A DNA stretch of 32,994 bases from an uncultured Bacteroidales bacterium (GTDB taxonomy: Bacteria; Bacteroidota; Bacteroidia; Bacteroidales; P3), in contig ONJQ01000027.1 of the NCBI GenBank assembly GCA_900318175.1, forward strand, positions 1 to 32,994. Reading direction: 5' to 3'. The number at the start of each line of letters is the position of its first letter. The stretch's first letter is position 1. The notes below the pieces were generated by a model that saw only the letters and a program-made list of their open reading frames with translations, made no database searches and was not told the origin of the DNA. Positions 16,304-24,969 of the stretch are shown piece after piece. A program made the position numbers and the translations under genes.

Positions 16304-17389
16304 ATGACATACACTGACATACGACACGAGCTTCACAACCATCCCGGCATATCGGGCGACGAGCATTTTGCCCACGACCTGATTGTGGAGCGTCTTGCCG
16401 CGGCCCGTCCCGACGCCGTCCACTCCCATGTGGGAGGTTTTGGGGTCGTAGCCGTGTGGGGCAAGGACCGTTCGCTGCCCACCATAGCCATCCGCGGCGA
16501 TATTGACGCACTGCCCTCGGGGCACCGCTGCGGACATGACGGCCACACCACCATACTGCTGCAGGTGGCTGAAATGATCGGGAACAGGGAACTGCCAAAA
16601 AAGCACAACATCATACTCGTTTTCCAACCCGAGGAGGAGACGGGGAGGGGCTCGCAGAAGATGCTTGATGCAGGAATACTGCAACAGTACAACATCCGCG
16701 CCATCTACGGCTTCCACAACCTGCCAGGCTTCCCCTTAGGCACTGCGATACTGAACTACCACACATTTGCTGCCGCATCCACAGGCGTCATCTATCACTT
16801 GGTCGGTAGGCAGACACATGCCTCCACCCCGGAAAAGGGCATCAATCCCGGCCTTGCCATAGCTGAAATCATCTACGAATTCAACCGCCTGAACAGCCCC
16901 GCAAATGCACCGGACAACAATTTCCGCCAAAGCACGCTGATAGGTATTCGTGCCGGCGAAGAGGCATTCGGCACCTCGGCAGGCGAGGCGGAACTGATGT
17001 ACACCCTCCGCGCCTTCACCAACACCACGATGCACCAGCTGATTGCGGACACAAACACGATTGTGTCCGTAGCCGCAGCCCGCCACGGGCTGAAGGTGCA
17101 GCATTCTCTGATTGACACCTTCCGTGCCACCGAGAACCATTCGCTGATGGTGGAACAACTTGAGGAGGCTCTTAGCGATGCGGGCATCCCCTACCGCCAT
17201 ATCCTGACCCCCTTCCGCTGGTCGGAGGACTTTGCCAACTATCTGGTCTCTTTCCCCGGCGCCATGTTCGGCATTGGGAGCGGCGAGCATCAACCAGAGC
17301 TGCATCACCCCGAATACGACTTCCCTGACGACCTAATTCTCCCTGCCGCACAGACCATAATGGCTGTCATAGACGCTTTCAAACCCTGA
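16304..17389 (+). CDS. M20-family (M20D type) amidohydrolase
   Basis: The 361-aa metallohydrolase resembles the M20D amidohydrolases, which cleave N-acyl amino acids or related amides with a two-metal centre. Metal and catalytic residues are visible as C76 and H78 in HRCGHDGH, E111 and E112 in FQPEEE, H138 in GFHN and H334 in LHHPEYDF. A lid domain starts near HLVGRQTHAS (165-174). There is no signal peptide, so it is cytosolic. It follows murD2 by 18 bases. Family members include N-acetyl-diaminopimelate deacetylase, so a link to cell-wall precursor metabolism is possible but not shown. Confidence 0.88.
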   Translation: MTYTDIRHELHNHPGISGDEHFAHDLIVERLAAARPDAVHSHVGGFGVVAVWGKDRSLPTIAIRGDIDALPSGHRCGHDGHTTILLQVAEMIGNRELPKKHNIILVFQPEEETGRGSQKMLDAGILQQYNIRAIYGFHNLPGFPLGTAILNYHTFAAASTGVIYHLVGRQTHASTPEKGINPGLAIAEIIYEFNRLNSPANAPDNNFRQSTLIGIRAGEEAFGTSAGEAELMYTLRAFTNTTMHQLIADTNTIVSVAAARHGLKVQHSLIDTFRATENHSLMVEQLEEALSDAGIPYRHILTPFRWSEDFANYLVSFPGAMFGIGSGEHQPELHHPEYDFPDDLILPAAQTIMAVIDAFKP

Positions 17390-17433
17390 AGAGAATATAA
17401 AGAAAATAATAACAGTAATAATTACGCAACACT

Positions 17434-19038
17434 ATGAAAAAGTTTCTATTTACGATTGTCATGACGGCTCTGCTGCTCACCTGCGGGGCACAGGAGCTGA
17501 GCCAACCGGAATTTGACGGACAGAGCTGCACAAGCATTATGGTGGGTAAACGCGCCTCGAAGGACGGCAGTGTGATTACCTCCCACACCTGCGACGGCCG
17601 CTACCGCACTTGGATGCACATGGAGCCCGCTGCTGACCATGAGCCGGGTACGGTTCACGCAGTCTACAAGGGCACGCTGCACACCACTTTCCGTGGCGAC
17701 ACGACGGGTGTCCGCCTGGTGGGTGCCATCCCTGAGGCCGCTCACACCTACGCCTACCTGAACACGGCCTACCCCTGCCTGAACGAGCATCAGCTGGCCA
17801 TTGGCGAGAGCACCTTCGGCGGCCCCGACACGCTGCGCAACCCCGCCGGCATGTTCCTGATTGAGGAGCTGGAGCGCGTGGCCCTGCAACGCTGCACGAC
17901 AGCAAGAGACGCCATCCGCCTCATTGCCGGTCTCATCAAGGTATACGGCTACGCCGATGGTGGCGAGTGCATCACGATTGCCGACACGAAGGAAGTGTGG
18001 CAGATGGAGATTATCGGCGAAGGCAAGGACAATATCGGCGGCGTGTGGGCCGCACAGCGCATCCCCGACGACCACGTGGGCGTGAGCTGCAATATTCCCC
18101 GCATCGGTCGACTGCAGCGCGGCAACACGGAGTATTTCATGTGCTCCGACAATGCCGAGGCTGTTGCTCGTCGCTACGGCCTGTGGGACGGAAAGGGCGA
18201 GTTCATCTTCTGGAAGGCTTTCAACAGCAGCTATGCCAACGGGAAGAACTTCCGCGAAAGGGAGTTCTTCATCCTGAACGCCTTGGCCCCGTCGATGGGT
18301 CTGACGATGGACACGACCGAGCTGCCTTTCTCCGTCCGTCCCGACAAGAATGTGGATGTCCGCAAGGTGATGGAACTGCTGCGCAGCACCTATGAAGGCA
18401 CCGATATGGACATGTGCAAGAATGTGCGCATGCCTGTGACCCAGAAGGACAAAAACGGCAAGGAGTTTACGGACACAATTATCAGCCCGATCGCCAACCC
18501 GTGGCTGAGCTCCTCCATGCAGCGCACGCTGAACAACATCGCCCCCGGCACCATTGAGTTCCGTCGCACTGTGAGTGTGGCTTGGTGCTCCTACTCCTTT
18601 GTGGCGCAGCTGCGCGACTGGTTGCCCGACTGCGTGGGTGGTGTGTGCTGGATGAGTGTGGACAACCCTGGCCAGTCGCCCCGCGTGCCTATCTTCTGCG
18701 GCGGCAGCGAGCTGCCTCAGCCTTACAGCATTTGCGGCCAGAAGGAGTACAACCCGGATGCCATCATCTGGAAGTACCGCCGCGCCAACAAGCTGGCCAC
18801 CGTGGCTTGGCAACGCACTAAGGGCTCCATGCAGAACGAGCTGAAACGGCTTGAGGACAACGCCTTCGACCGCCTTGAGGCCATTGAGCGCGAGGCCACC
18901 CGTTTCAACCGCCTTAACCGCATCGACGATGTGCGTGCCACGCTGAACAACTTCACCCGTGACCAATACGAGAACACTTCCTTTGCTTGGAGCCAGTTGG
19001 AGGCCAAGTACTGGCACATGTTCGGCATGGGATTCTAA
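17434..19038 (+). CDS. C69-family dipeptidase (secreted)
   Basis: The 534-aa protein begins with a signal sequence (about 1-19). The C69 N-terminal nucleophile motif follows: C32 in SCTSIMVGKRASKDGSVI (31-48), which becomes the catalytic residue after processing. The remainder shows family features, including IGESTFGGPDT, GECITIADTKEVWQME and SCNIPRIGR. C69 enzymes hydrolyse dipeptides with broad specificity, here probably in the periplasm. The gene follows the M20 gene by 44 bases and is closed by a perfect terminator 11 bases after the stop, marking the end of the murL-murD2 unit. Confidence 0.9.
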   Translation: MKKFLFTIVMTALLLTCGAQELSQPEFDGQSCTSIMVGKRASKDGSVITSHTCDGRYRTWMHMEPAADHEPGTVHAVYKGTLHTTFRGDTTGVRLVGAIPEAAHTYAYLNTAYPCLNEHQLAIGESTFGGPDTLRNPAGMFLIEELERVALQRCTTARDAIRLIAGLIKVYGYADGGECITIADTKEVWQMEIIGEGKDNIGGVWAAQRIPDDHVGVSCNIPRIGRLQRGNTEYFMCSDNAEAVARRYGLWDGKGEFIFWKAFNSSYANGKNFREREFFILNALAPSMGLTMDTTELPFSVRPDKNVDVRKVMELLRSTYEGTDMDMCKNVRMPVTQKDKNGKEFTDTIISPIANPWLSSSMQRTLNNIAPGTIEFRRTVSVAWCSYSFVAQLRDWLPDCVGGVCWMSVDNPGQSPRVPIFCGGSELPQPYSICGQKEYNPDAIIWKYRRANKLATVAWQRTKGSMQNELKRLEDNAFDRLEAIEREATRFNRLNRIDDVRATLNNFTRDQYENTSFAWSQLEAKYWHMFGMGF

Positions 19039-19048
19039 AGCATTGAAA

Positions 19049-19090
19049 AGAGAAAGGTGAAAAAGGCTTTTCACCTTTCTCTTTTTTTTT
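19049..19090 (+). terminator. strong rho-independent terminator
   Basis: A perfect 15-bp stem (19049-19063 with 19068-19082) encloses a four-base loop AGGC and is followed by a run of eight or more T (19083-19090). It ends the unit from the lipoprotein to the dipeptidase. Confidence 0.93.
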
Positions 19091-19101
19091 CACTTTAATC
19101 G

Positions 19102-20475
19102 TTGGCCAATCTTGACGATAAATACCGAGAAATGACGCAAACACCAGTCCCACGGCTGGTGTTGCGTCTTGCTATACCCTCCATGATCAGCATGGTGGTG
19201 ACGGCGCTGTACAATGTGGTCGACGCTGCTTTTGTGGGCCGGCTCTCCACAGAGGCCACGGCTGGCATAGGCATCGCTTTTGCCTACATGACTTTTATTC
19301 AAGCGGTGGGGTTCTTTTTCGGCCACGGGTCGGGCAACTACATCTCCCGCGCCTTGGGAGCCCGCAGACACGACGATGCCGGTCGCATGGCTGCCGTTGG
19401 CTTCTTCTCTCCCATCATTGTAGGCACGGTGGCTGCCTTGGTGGGGTTGCCACTTCTGCCACAACTCGTGGTGCTGCTGGGAGCCCCGGAGGCCGTGGTC
19501 CCGCATGCCTGCAACTACCTCCGCTACATCCTCCTTGCATCGCCCTTCATGATGTCCGCCCTCACACTGAACAACCAGCTGCGTCTGCAGGGCAATGCGC
19601 GGTTCGGCATGGTGGGCATCGTCAGCGGGGCGCTACTGAATATTGCCCTGGACCCGCTGCTGATCTTCGGCTTGGGGATGGGTGTGACTGGCGCTTCTGT
19701 GGCCACGGCAGTGAGCCAGCTCTTTGCCTGGGGGCTGTTGCTGCGCGGCACGATGAGAGGGGAATCGGTCCATATCCGGATGGACAACTTCAAGCCTTCC
19801 TGGGCATGCTACCGCGAAATCGTGGCCGGAGGGCTGCCCTCGCTGTTCCGCCAAGCGTTCAACTGCGCCTCGGCGGTGATGCTCAACCATGCTGCCGCCC
19901 GCTTTGCGCCTGCCGGGTTTGAGGCCTCTTCGGTGGCGGCTTTTGCGGTTGTGTCCCGCACCACGATGTTTGCCTTCTCGCTCATACTGGGATTCACGCA
20001 GGGGTTCCAGCCCGTGTGCGGATTCAACTACGGTGCCCACCTCTACCGCCGCGTGAGACAGTCGTACCTCTTCACGCTCAGTGTGGCCACCGCCATGCTC
20101 ACGGTGCTTTCCGCGGCGGGCTACCTGTTTGCCCCGCAAATCATCGCCCTTTTCCGTAGCGAGGACCCTGTTCTCATCGACATCGGCAGCCGGGCGCTCC
20201 GCTGGCAGTGTATCGTCTTCCCGCTGTGCACCCTGGCAACCACTACGGGCATGCTGTTCCAGAACATCAGGCTGACGCTGCCCGCCACCCTCCTCTCCGT
20301 CGGGCGGCAAGGCCTTTTCTTCATCCCTGCCATCCTGCTGCTGCCCCAATGGGTAGGGCTGAGGGGTGTGGAGATGGCTCAGGCCACGGCAGACCTCCTC
20401 ACCTTCCTGCTCACCATCCCCTTTGCCCTGTGGATTACCCGCAAACTGACTAACGCGGCAAAACATAGCGGGTAA
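19102..20475 (+). CDS. MATE-family multidrug/sodium antiporter
   Basis: The protein of 457 aa (447 from the first ATG) is a polytopic membrane transporter with about 12 hydrophobic helices. The N-terminal LAIPSMISMVVTALYNVVDAAFVG pattern and the repeat of it in the second half (GLPSLFRQAFN, near 245) are typical of MATE exporters. These use Na+ or H+ gradients to expel drugs or metabolites. The frame opens with TTG at 19102, only 11 bases after the terminator T-run; the first ATG is at 19132. The residues before that ATG (KYREMTQTPV) fit the family, which favours the TTG start, but this is uncertain. No promoter was recognised between the terminator and the gene. Confidence 0.92.
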   Translation: MANLDDKYREMTQTPVPRLVLRLAIPSMISMVVTALYNVVDAAFVGRLSTEATAGIGIAFAYMTFIQAVGFFFGHGSGNYISRALGARRHDDAGRMAAVGFFSPIIVGTVAALVGLPLLPQLVVLLGAPEAVVPHACNYLRYILLASPFMMSALTLNNQLRLQGNARFGMVGIVSGALLNIALDPLLIFGLGMGVTGASVATAVSQLFAWGLLLRGTMRGESVHIRMDNFKPSWACYREIVAGGLPSLFRQAFNCASAVMLNHAAARFAPAGFEASSVAAFAVVSRTTMFAFSLILGFTQGFQPVCGFNYGAHLYRRVRQSYLFTLSVATAMLTVLSAAGYLFAPQIIALFRSEDPVLIDIGSRALRWQCIVFPLCTLATTTGMLFQNIRLTLPATLLSVGRQGLFFIPAILLLPQWVGLRGVEMAQATADLLTFLLTIPFALWITRKLTNAAKHSG

Positions 20476-20526
20476 CCAATTAGAAGCCAACCGTCGCGGA
20501 TAATAAATAAAAGTGAAAAAAACTTG

Positions 20527-20556
20527 TTGATATTTAATTTTTTATTCGTATTTTTG
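20527..20556 (+). promoter_or_regulatory. Bacteroidota promoter (-33 TTG, -7 TATTTTTG)
   Basis: A -33 TTG (20527-20529, part of TTGTTG) is followed after 19 bases by TATTTTTG (20549-20556), a full match to TAnnTTTG at the standard spacing. Transcription should start near 20563, about 24 bases before the lipoprotein ATG. This is the best-formed promoter in the window. Confidence 0.8.
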
Positions 20557-20586
20557 CAATCGTAATAACTATCAAAACCACACATC

Positions 20587-21267
20587 ATGAAAAAGTCATT
20601 AATCATTGTAGCAGTTGCAAGTAGCCTTGCTCTCACCTCTTGTACTTTTTTGGACAACCTGGCCAACAACCTCTCCAGCATTGCCAATCTGGCCAACTGT
20701 GAATACTCGCTGCAGAACGTCTCCAACGTCTCCGTGGCAGGTGTCAATGTCCGCAACATCGCCTCTGGGCAGATTTCCGCCACAGATGTCGTGATGCTGG
20801 CCTCCGCCATCACCTCAAAGAAAGTGCCCTTAGCCCTGAATGTCAACATCGGTGTGAAGAACCCCACCGATCGCAATGCCCTCCTCACCACCATGGACTG
20901 GGCTCTTGACATTGCCGCCAAGGAGTTCGCCACCGGCTCGACAAACCAGAACTACAACATCAACGCCAAGAAGACCACCACTGTCCCCCTCGGCGTCAGC
21001 ACCGACCTCTACCAGCTCTTCTCCTCGACAGGTGTGGAAGCCCTGAAGACTTTTGCCAGCAGCTTTTCCAAGGATGGCACCTCCTCGCAGCTGGGACTCC
21101 GCGTGCGCCCCGCCATCTCCGTTGCCGGACAGACCATCAAGTCCCCCTCCTACATTCAGATCATGTCTCCCTCCACCTCCAGCACCACCTCCAGCACCAG
21201 CACCTCCACCCCGAGCACTACCGGCAAAGGTTCAAAAAAGAGCAAATCGCCCGGCGTCGGACTTTAA
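20587..21267 (+). CDS. LEA14/WHy-like lipoprotein
   Basis: The 226-aa protein has a lipoprotein signal peptide with lipobox LTSC (C19). Its middle (about 40-170) has the beta-rich pattern of LEA type 2/WHy domains, in particular ALNVNIGVKNPTDRNALLTTMDWAL, where N-P-T follows a beta strand. The last 35 residues are a Ser/Thr/Pro-rich tail followed by a Lys-rich end (KGSKKSKSPG). Function is unknown. It has its own promoter and is followed after 192 bases by two barrel genes. Confidence 0.75.
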   Translation: MKKSLIIVAVASSLALTSCTFLDNLANNLSSIANLANCEYSLQNVSNVSVAGVNVRNIASGQISATDVVMLASAITSKKVPLALNVNIGVKNPTDRNALLTTMDWALDIAAKEFATGSTNQNYNINAKKTTTVPLGVSTDLYQLFSSTGVEALKTFASSFSKDGTSSQLGLRVRPAISVAGQTIKSPSYIQIMSPSTSSTTSSTSTSTPSTTGKGSKKSKSPGVGL

Positions 21268-21414
21268 TCCCAAAAAGATAGGAGCAACAAACATAACGCT
21301 CCGTCGAATGGTTTTGCCATTTCCGTCCACTTCACCCTCATCGCCATTTATCGCGACCACACTTTAGATTACCTTCCTAACTCAAAAACCACATCTGATA
21401 AACACACCAAATCG

Positions 21415-21440
21415 TTTGTAAAGACAATTAATCGTATAAT
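21415..21440 (+). promoter_or_regulatory. weak promoter candidate before the first small barrel gene
   Basis: TTTG (21415-21418) is followed 16 bases later by TATAAT (21435-21440), 19 bases before the ATG. The spacing and -7 sequence do not fit the Bacteroidota consensus well. Nothing else of note is seen in 21268-21459. Confidence 0.2.
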
Positions 21441-21459
21441 CACTAAAAAATCAAACAAC

Positions 21460-22095
21460 ATGAAAAAAGTATTTTCAATCCTTGCAGTGGCTGTTGCCAT
21501 GATGGCTTTCGGTAATGTACAGGCCCAGAACTTGAGTGTGAACATTGGTTATGCACCGCAGAGCACCAAATCCACCACCACCTTGATGGGCAACAACACC
21601 AACACTACGATGGATATGACGGGTTTCTTTGCCGGCGTAACTTACAATTCGCCCATCACCCGCAACTTCGGTGTCGCCTTCGGCTTGCAGGCCCGCTACA
21701 ACTACAAGACCATCACCAACACGCTGCTTTCCGCCACTCAGACCGTCAAGCACACACAGATTCTTCTCGACGTGCCTGTGCTGCTGAACTTCGGCATCCA
21801 GTTAGGCAATGACGCCCGCGTTTCGGTATTTGCCGGTCCCGCCCTGACGTTTGCCGTCAAGGGCAACACCCACACTTCGGAGAACGTGCTGAACACCAGC
21901 GACGATTTGAACTGGTATGGCGAGAATAGCAACAACCAGCAGTTGGATCTGATGGGTGCCGCCGGCGTGGCATTCCAGTTCAGAACCATTCGTCTGTTCG
22001 GTGGCTACCGTATGGGTTTCCTCGACCTTGACAAGCGCAACAATGTGAAGACTACCAACTCCGGCATGTTTGTGGGTCTTAGCTATGCCCTTTAA
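21460..22095 (+). CDS. small outer-membrane beta-barrel protein, copy 1
   Basis: The 211-aa protein has a signal peptide (about 1-22, NVQAQ). The mature part resembles the OmpA-like/PorT-type small barrels of Bacteroidota: NLSVNIGYAPQ, GFFAGVTYNSPITRNFGVAFGLQARYNY in strand-like repeats, LLDVPVLLNF (about 106-115), and a final strand GMFVGLSYAL. It is probably an eight-stranded barrel in the outer membrane; its role is unknown. It is paralogous to the next gene. Confidence 0.82.
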   Translation: MKKVFSILAVAVAMMAFGNVQAQNLSVNIGYAPQSTKSTTTLMGNNTNTTMDMTGFFAGVTYNSPITRNFGVAFGLQARYNYKTITNTLLSATQTVKHTQILLDVPVLLNFGIQLGNDARVSVFAGPALTFAVKGNTHTSENVLNTSDDLNWYGENSNNQQLDLMGAAGVAFQFRTIRLFGGYRMGFLDLDKRNNVKTTNSGMFVGLSYAL

Positions 22096-22116
22096 TAAAA
22101 TATGAATCCGTGGATG

Positions 22117-22192
22117 GGATGACGCGTGAATCGTTTTTCGAATGTGAGGATGTGTAACTGTGTGGCTGTGCAAATCGATTGACGCATCATCC
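22117..22192. repeat. imperfect inverted repeat between the two barrel genes
   Basis: Bases 22117-22133 and 22176-22192 are 17-base arms that pair with two mismatches around a 42-base spacer. Further flanking words (GAATCC, GGATGGG, CCACCC) recur in both orientations. No T-run follows. Confidence 0.5.
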
Positions 22193-22228
22193 GATTAACG
22201 AATCCACCCATTCAGAATGTTTTTCACT

Positions 22229-22864
22229 ATGAAGAAGAAGATACTAACCCTTTTTGCAGTGGCGGCGTCTCTGCTGTTTGCCACCGGTGCTCACGCCCAG
22301 AAGCTGGGCTTCAACGTCGGTTATGCGTCGGAGTACTTTCCCGCCTTCACGGTGCCAGAACACAATCAGGTGAACAATCCCCACCTGACGGGCGGGTTCC
22401 TCAACGTCACCTACACCTTCAACTTCTCCCAGTACTTGGGTGTGACGGTGGGTGTTGGCGGACGCTACAACATGCGCCAGTTTGACAGCCGCCTGCTGAT
22501 GCTGCCTGCCTCCACCAAGGAGAGCCAGATTGTGGCTGACGTTCCCGTGCTGCTCAATTTGTGCATACCCATGAGCGAGTACAGCGAGCTCTCGCTGTTT
22601 GGCGGCCCGCTGGTCAGTTTCGGCATCACGGGCAAGAGCACCAACACCGAGAGCCTCTACGGGCAGAGCGTCGAGGTGCCCTGGTACGGCGACCCCGCGG
22701 TCTACAAACGCCTCAATCTCCAAGCCACCGTTGGCATTGCTTTGGAGGTGCGCCACATCCGCCTGATGAGCGGCTACAGCATGGGCATCCTCAACATCGA
22801 CGGCCGCGAAGGCAAACACCTGACCTCCTCCGGCATCTACCTGGGCCTGGGCTATTGCCTCTGA
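22229..22864 (+). CDS. small outer-membrane beta-barrel protein, copy 2
   Basis: The 211-aa protein has a signal peptide (about 1-23, GAHAQ) and the same strand order as the preceding gene: KLGFNVGYAS, VADVPVLLNL, LSLFGGPLVSFGITGKS, RHIRLMSGYSMGILNID and a terminal GIYLGLGYCL. The pair clearly arose by tandem duplication with considerable divergence. The start at 22229 (MKKKIL) gives a normal signal peptide; an ATG four codons upstream is in frame. A strong terminator follows. Confidence 0.82.
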   Translation: MKKKILTLFAVAASLLFATGAHAQKLGFNVGYASEYFPAFTVPEHNQVNNPHLTGGFLNVTYTFNFSQYLGVTVGVGGRYNMRQFDSRLLMLPASTKESQIVADVPVLLNLCIPMSEYSELSLFGGPLVSFGITGKSTNTESLYGQSVEVPWYGDPAVYKRLNLQATVGIALEVRHIRLMSGYSMGILNIDGREGKHLTSSGIYLGLGYCL

Positions 22865-22879
22865 TTTCATTCTATCCAC

Positions 22880-22937
22880 AAAAGCGTTGATGTGTTGGTC
22901 GCTGACTCGCCAGCGATGGACACATCAACGCTTTTTT
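22880..22937 (+). terminator. rho-independent terminator with 16-bp stem
   Basis: Bases 22880-22895 pair perfectly with 22920-22935. A smaller partial stem (around GTCGCTG and CAGCGAT) lies in the loop, and the 3' arm runs into six T (22932-22937). It ends the lipoprotein-barrel-barrel unit. Confidence 0.88.
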
Positions 22938-22951
22938 GCATCTACGCTCTT

Positions 22952-23060
22952 CCTTCGCTCCTTCTCGCACCGTTCTACCTCATTTGTTATTTTAGTTGTC
23001 CAATGAAAAAGGAAGAAATATTAGAGAAATGAGGAACAACTGACCCAGAAGGAGCGAAGG
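22952..23060. repeat. nested inverted repeats upstream of glnS
   Basis: A perfect 14-bp inverted repeat (22952-22965 with 23047-23060) encloses a second perfect 8-bp pair (22978-22985 with 23027-23034). A competing 6-bp pair (22994-22999 with 23036-23041) would exclude the inner stem. No gene lies in 22938-23273. Confidence 0.5.
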
Positions 23061-23078
23061 GACACCGAGGGTGGGAAC

Positions 23079-23112
23079 AGGCCGCACTTTATTGCGAAAC
23101 GACATGCGGCCT
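23079..23112. repeat. 8-bp hairpin in the glnS upstream region
   Basis: AGGCCGCA (23079-23086) pairs with TGCGGCCT (23105-23112) around an 18-base loop. No T-run follows. Confidence 0.4.
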
Positions 23113-23163
23113 TCCAAACTGGGTTGGAGTTGGGTGTGGCAGTGGGCGTTTGGCAATGGAAAA

Positions 23164-23187
23164 GCATCTTTTTGAATTAAAAGATGC
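23164..23187. repeat. 9-bp hairpin directly upstream of the glnS promoter
   Basis: GCATCTTTT (23164-23172) pairs with AAAAGATGC (23179-23187) around a six-base loop. It ends 19 bases before the -7 element, so it sits where the -33 contact would be and may be a regulator site or a bidirectional terminator. Confidence 0.45.
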
Positions 23188-23206
23188 ATATTAAAAGTTT
23201 TTTTTG

Positions 23207-23214
23207 TATCTTTG
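23207..23214 (+). promoter_or_regulatory. -7 element of the glnS unit
   Basis: The bases read TATCTTTG, matching TAnnTTTG. The predicted start is near 23221, about 53 bases before the glnS ATG. No TTG is present at the expected -33 position. Confidence 0.6.
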
Positions 23215-23273
23215 TAGGTTGGTGTATTTTGGGTACATCACATTAATATATAGGAAATGAATATTTTATAAAG

Positions 23274-24965
23274 ATGGAAGAAAATCTGTCACTGAATTTT
23301 TTGGAAGAAATCATCGAACAGGGGCTCCGCGAGGGCACCTACAACTCTATTCTGACGCGCTTCCCGCCAGAGCCCAACGGTTACCTGCACATCGGCCACG
23401 CCAAGTCGATTTGCCTCAATTTCGGCCTCGCCAAGAAGTATGGCGGAAAGACCAATCTGCGTTTTGACGACACGAACCCGGTGAAAGAGGACACGGAGTA
23501 TGTGGACTCGATACAGCAGGACATCCGCTGGTTGGGTTTCGACTGGGCCGGAGTGCACTATGCCAGCGACTATTTCGAGCAGCTGTACGAGTGGGCCGTG
23601 GTGCTCATCAAGAAGGGGCTGGCCTACGTGGACGACCAGACGCAGGAGGAAATCCGCGCCGGACGCGGAACAGTGACGGAACCGGGCAAGAACAGCCCCT
23701 GGCGCGACCGCTCGGTAGAGGAGAACCTGGACCTGTTTGAGCGGATGCGCAAAGGCGAATTCGGCGACGGCGAGAAGGTGCTGCGCGCCAAGATTGACAT
23801 GGCCCACCCGAACATGCAGTTCCGCGACCCCATCATGTACCGCATATTGCATGCCCACCACCATCGCACGGGCGACAAGTGGTGCATCTACCCCATGTAT
23901 GACTACGCCCACGGACAGAGCGACTCGATTGAGCATATCACCCACAGCATCTGCACGCTGGAATTCGACATCCACCGCCCGCTCTACGACTGGTTTATCG
24001 AGCAGCTGGGCATTTTCCCGAGCCACCAGTATGAGTTTGCACGCCTCAACATCAACTACACAGTGATGAGCAAGCGCAAACTGCTGCAACTGGTCAAGGA
24101 GAACTATGTGAGCGGCTGGGACGACCCGCGCATGCCGACCATCTGCGGTTTCCGCCGCCGCGGCTACACGCCGGAGAGCATCCGCAACTTCTGCGAGGAC
24201 ATCGGAGTGGCCAAGCGCGACAACATCATCGACTACGTGCGTTTGGAGAACAGCCTTCGCGACCACCTGAACAAGGTGGCCCAGCGGCGCATGGCGGTGT
24301 TGGACCCCGTGAAGCTGGTAATAGACAACTATCCCGAAGGGCAGACCGAGATGCTGACAGCTGTGAACAACCCGGAGAACGAGGCCGACGGCACACGCCA
24401 GGTGCCCTTCAGCCGCGAGCTGTACATCGAGCGCGAGGACTTTATGGAGGAGGCCCCCAAGAAGTACTTCCGCCTCACCCTGGGCCGCGAAGTGAGGTTG
24501 CGCTATGCCTATTTCGTCACAGCACAGAGTGTGGAGAAGGATGCCGAGGGCAACATCACCTGCATCCACTGCACCTACGACCCCGCCACCCGTGGCGGCG
24601 ACGCCCCCGACGGGCGCAAGGTGAAAGGCACCCTGCACTGGGTAAGCGCACAGCATGCCGTGGAGGCCGAGGTGCGCATGTTTGACCGCCTCTTTGCCAC
24701 CGAGGCTCCGGACGAAGCCCCCGAAGGCAAGACGTTCCTCGACAACCTGAACCCCAACAGCCTGCAGGTGTTGCAGGGCTGCAAACTGGAACCGGCCCTG
24801 GCCGATGCCCACATGGTGGTGAATGAGCGCGGAATCGAGGAGCCCATGCGCTTCCAATTTGAGCGGATGGGTTATTTCTGCACCGACCGTGACAGCACAC
24901 CCGAGCATCTGGTCTTCAACCGTTCCTGCTCACTGAAAGACAGCTGGGCCAAGATTAAGGCATAA
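23274..24965 (+). CDS. glnS: glutaminyl-tRNA synthetase
   Basis: GlnRS is a class I synthetase that charges tRNA-Gln with glutamine in the cytosol. The 563-aa protein has the first ATP signature as [14 protein letters not shown] (31-44, HIGH at 39-42) and the second as VMSKR (264-268). It also has the acceptor-end-binding insert (for example [21 protein letters not shown]) and the C-terminal beta-barrel anticodon domains ending with [14 protein letters not shown]. The length is normal. It is the first gene of a seven-gene unit; the next gene begins only four bases after its stop. Confidence 0.97.
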   Translation: MEENLSLNFLEEIIEQGLREGTYNSILTRFPPEPNGYLHIGHAKSICLNFGLAKKYGGKTNLRFDDTNPVKEDTEYVDSIQQDIRWLGFDWAGVHYASDYFEQLYEWAVVLIKKGLAYVDDQTQEEIRAGRGTVTEPGKNSPWRDRSVEENLDLFERMRKGEFGDGEKVLRAKIDMAHPNMQFRDPIMYRILHAHHHRTGDKWCIYPMYDYAHGQSDSIEHITHSICTLEFDIHRPLYDWFIEQLGIFPSHQYEFARLNINYTVMSKRKLLQLVKENYVSGWDDPRMPTICGFRRRGYTPESIRNFCEDIGVAKRDNIIDYVRLENSLRDHLNKVAQRRMAVLDPVKLVIDNYPEGQTEMLTAVNNPENEADGTRQVPFSRELYIEREDFMEEAPKKYFRLTLGREVRLRYAYFVTAQSVEKDAEGNITCIHCTYDPATRGGDAPDGRKVKGTLHWVSAQHAVEAEVRMFDRLFATEAPDEAPEGKTFLDNLNPNSLQVLQGCKLEPALADAHMVVNERGIEEPMRFQFERMGYFCTDRDSTPEHLVFNRSCSLKDSWAKIKA

Positions 24966-24969
24966 CACT

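Noticed and set aside
17446-19074. 542-codon open frame opposite the C69 dipeptidase
   Set aside because: It is an antisense shadow of a well-supported gene, with no motif or start context.
23289-24908. 539-codon open frame opposite glnS
   Set aside because: It is an antisense shadow; the plus strand encodes a complete GlnRS.
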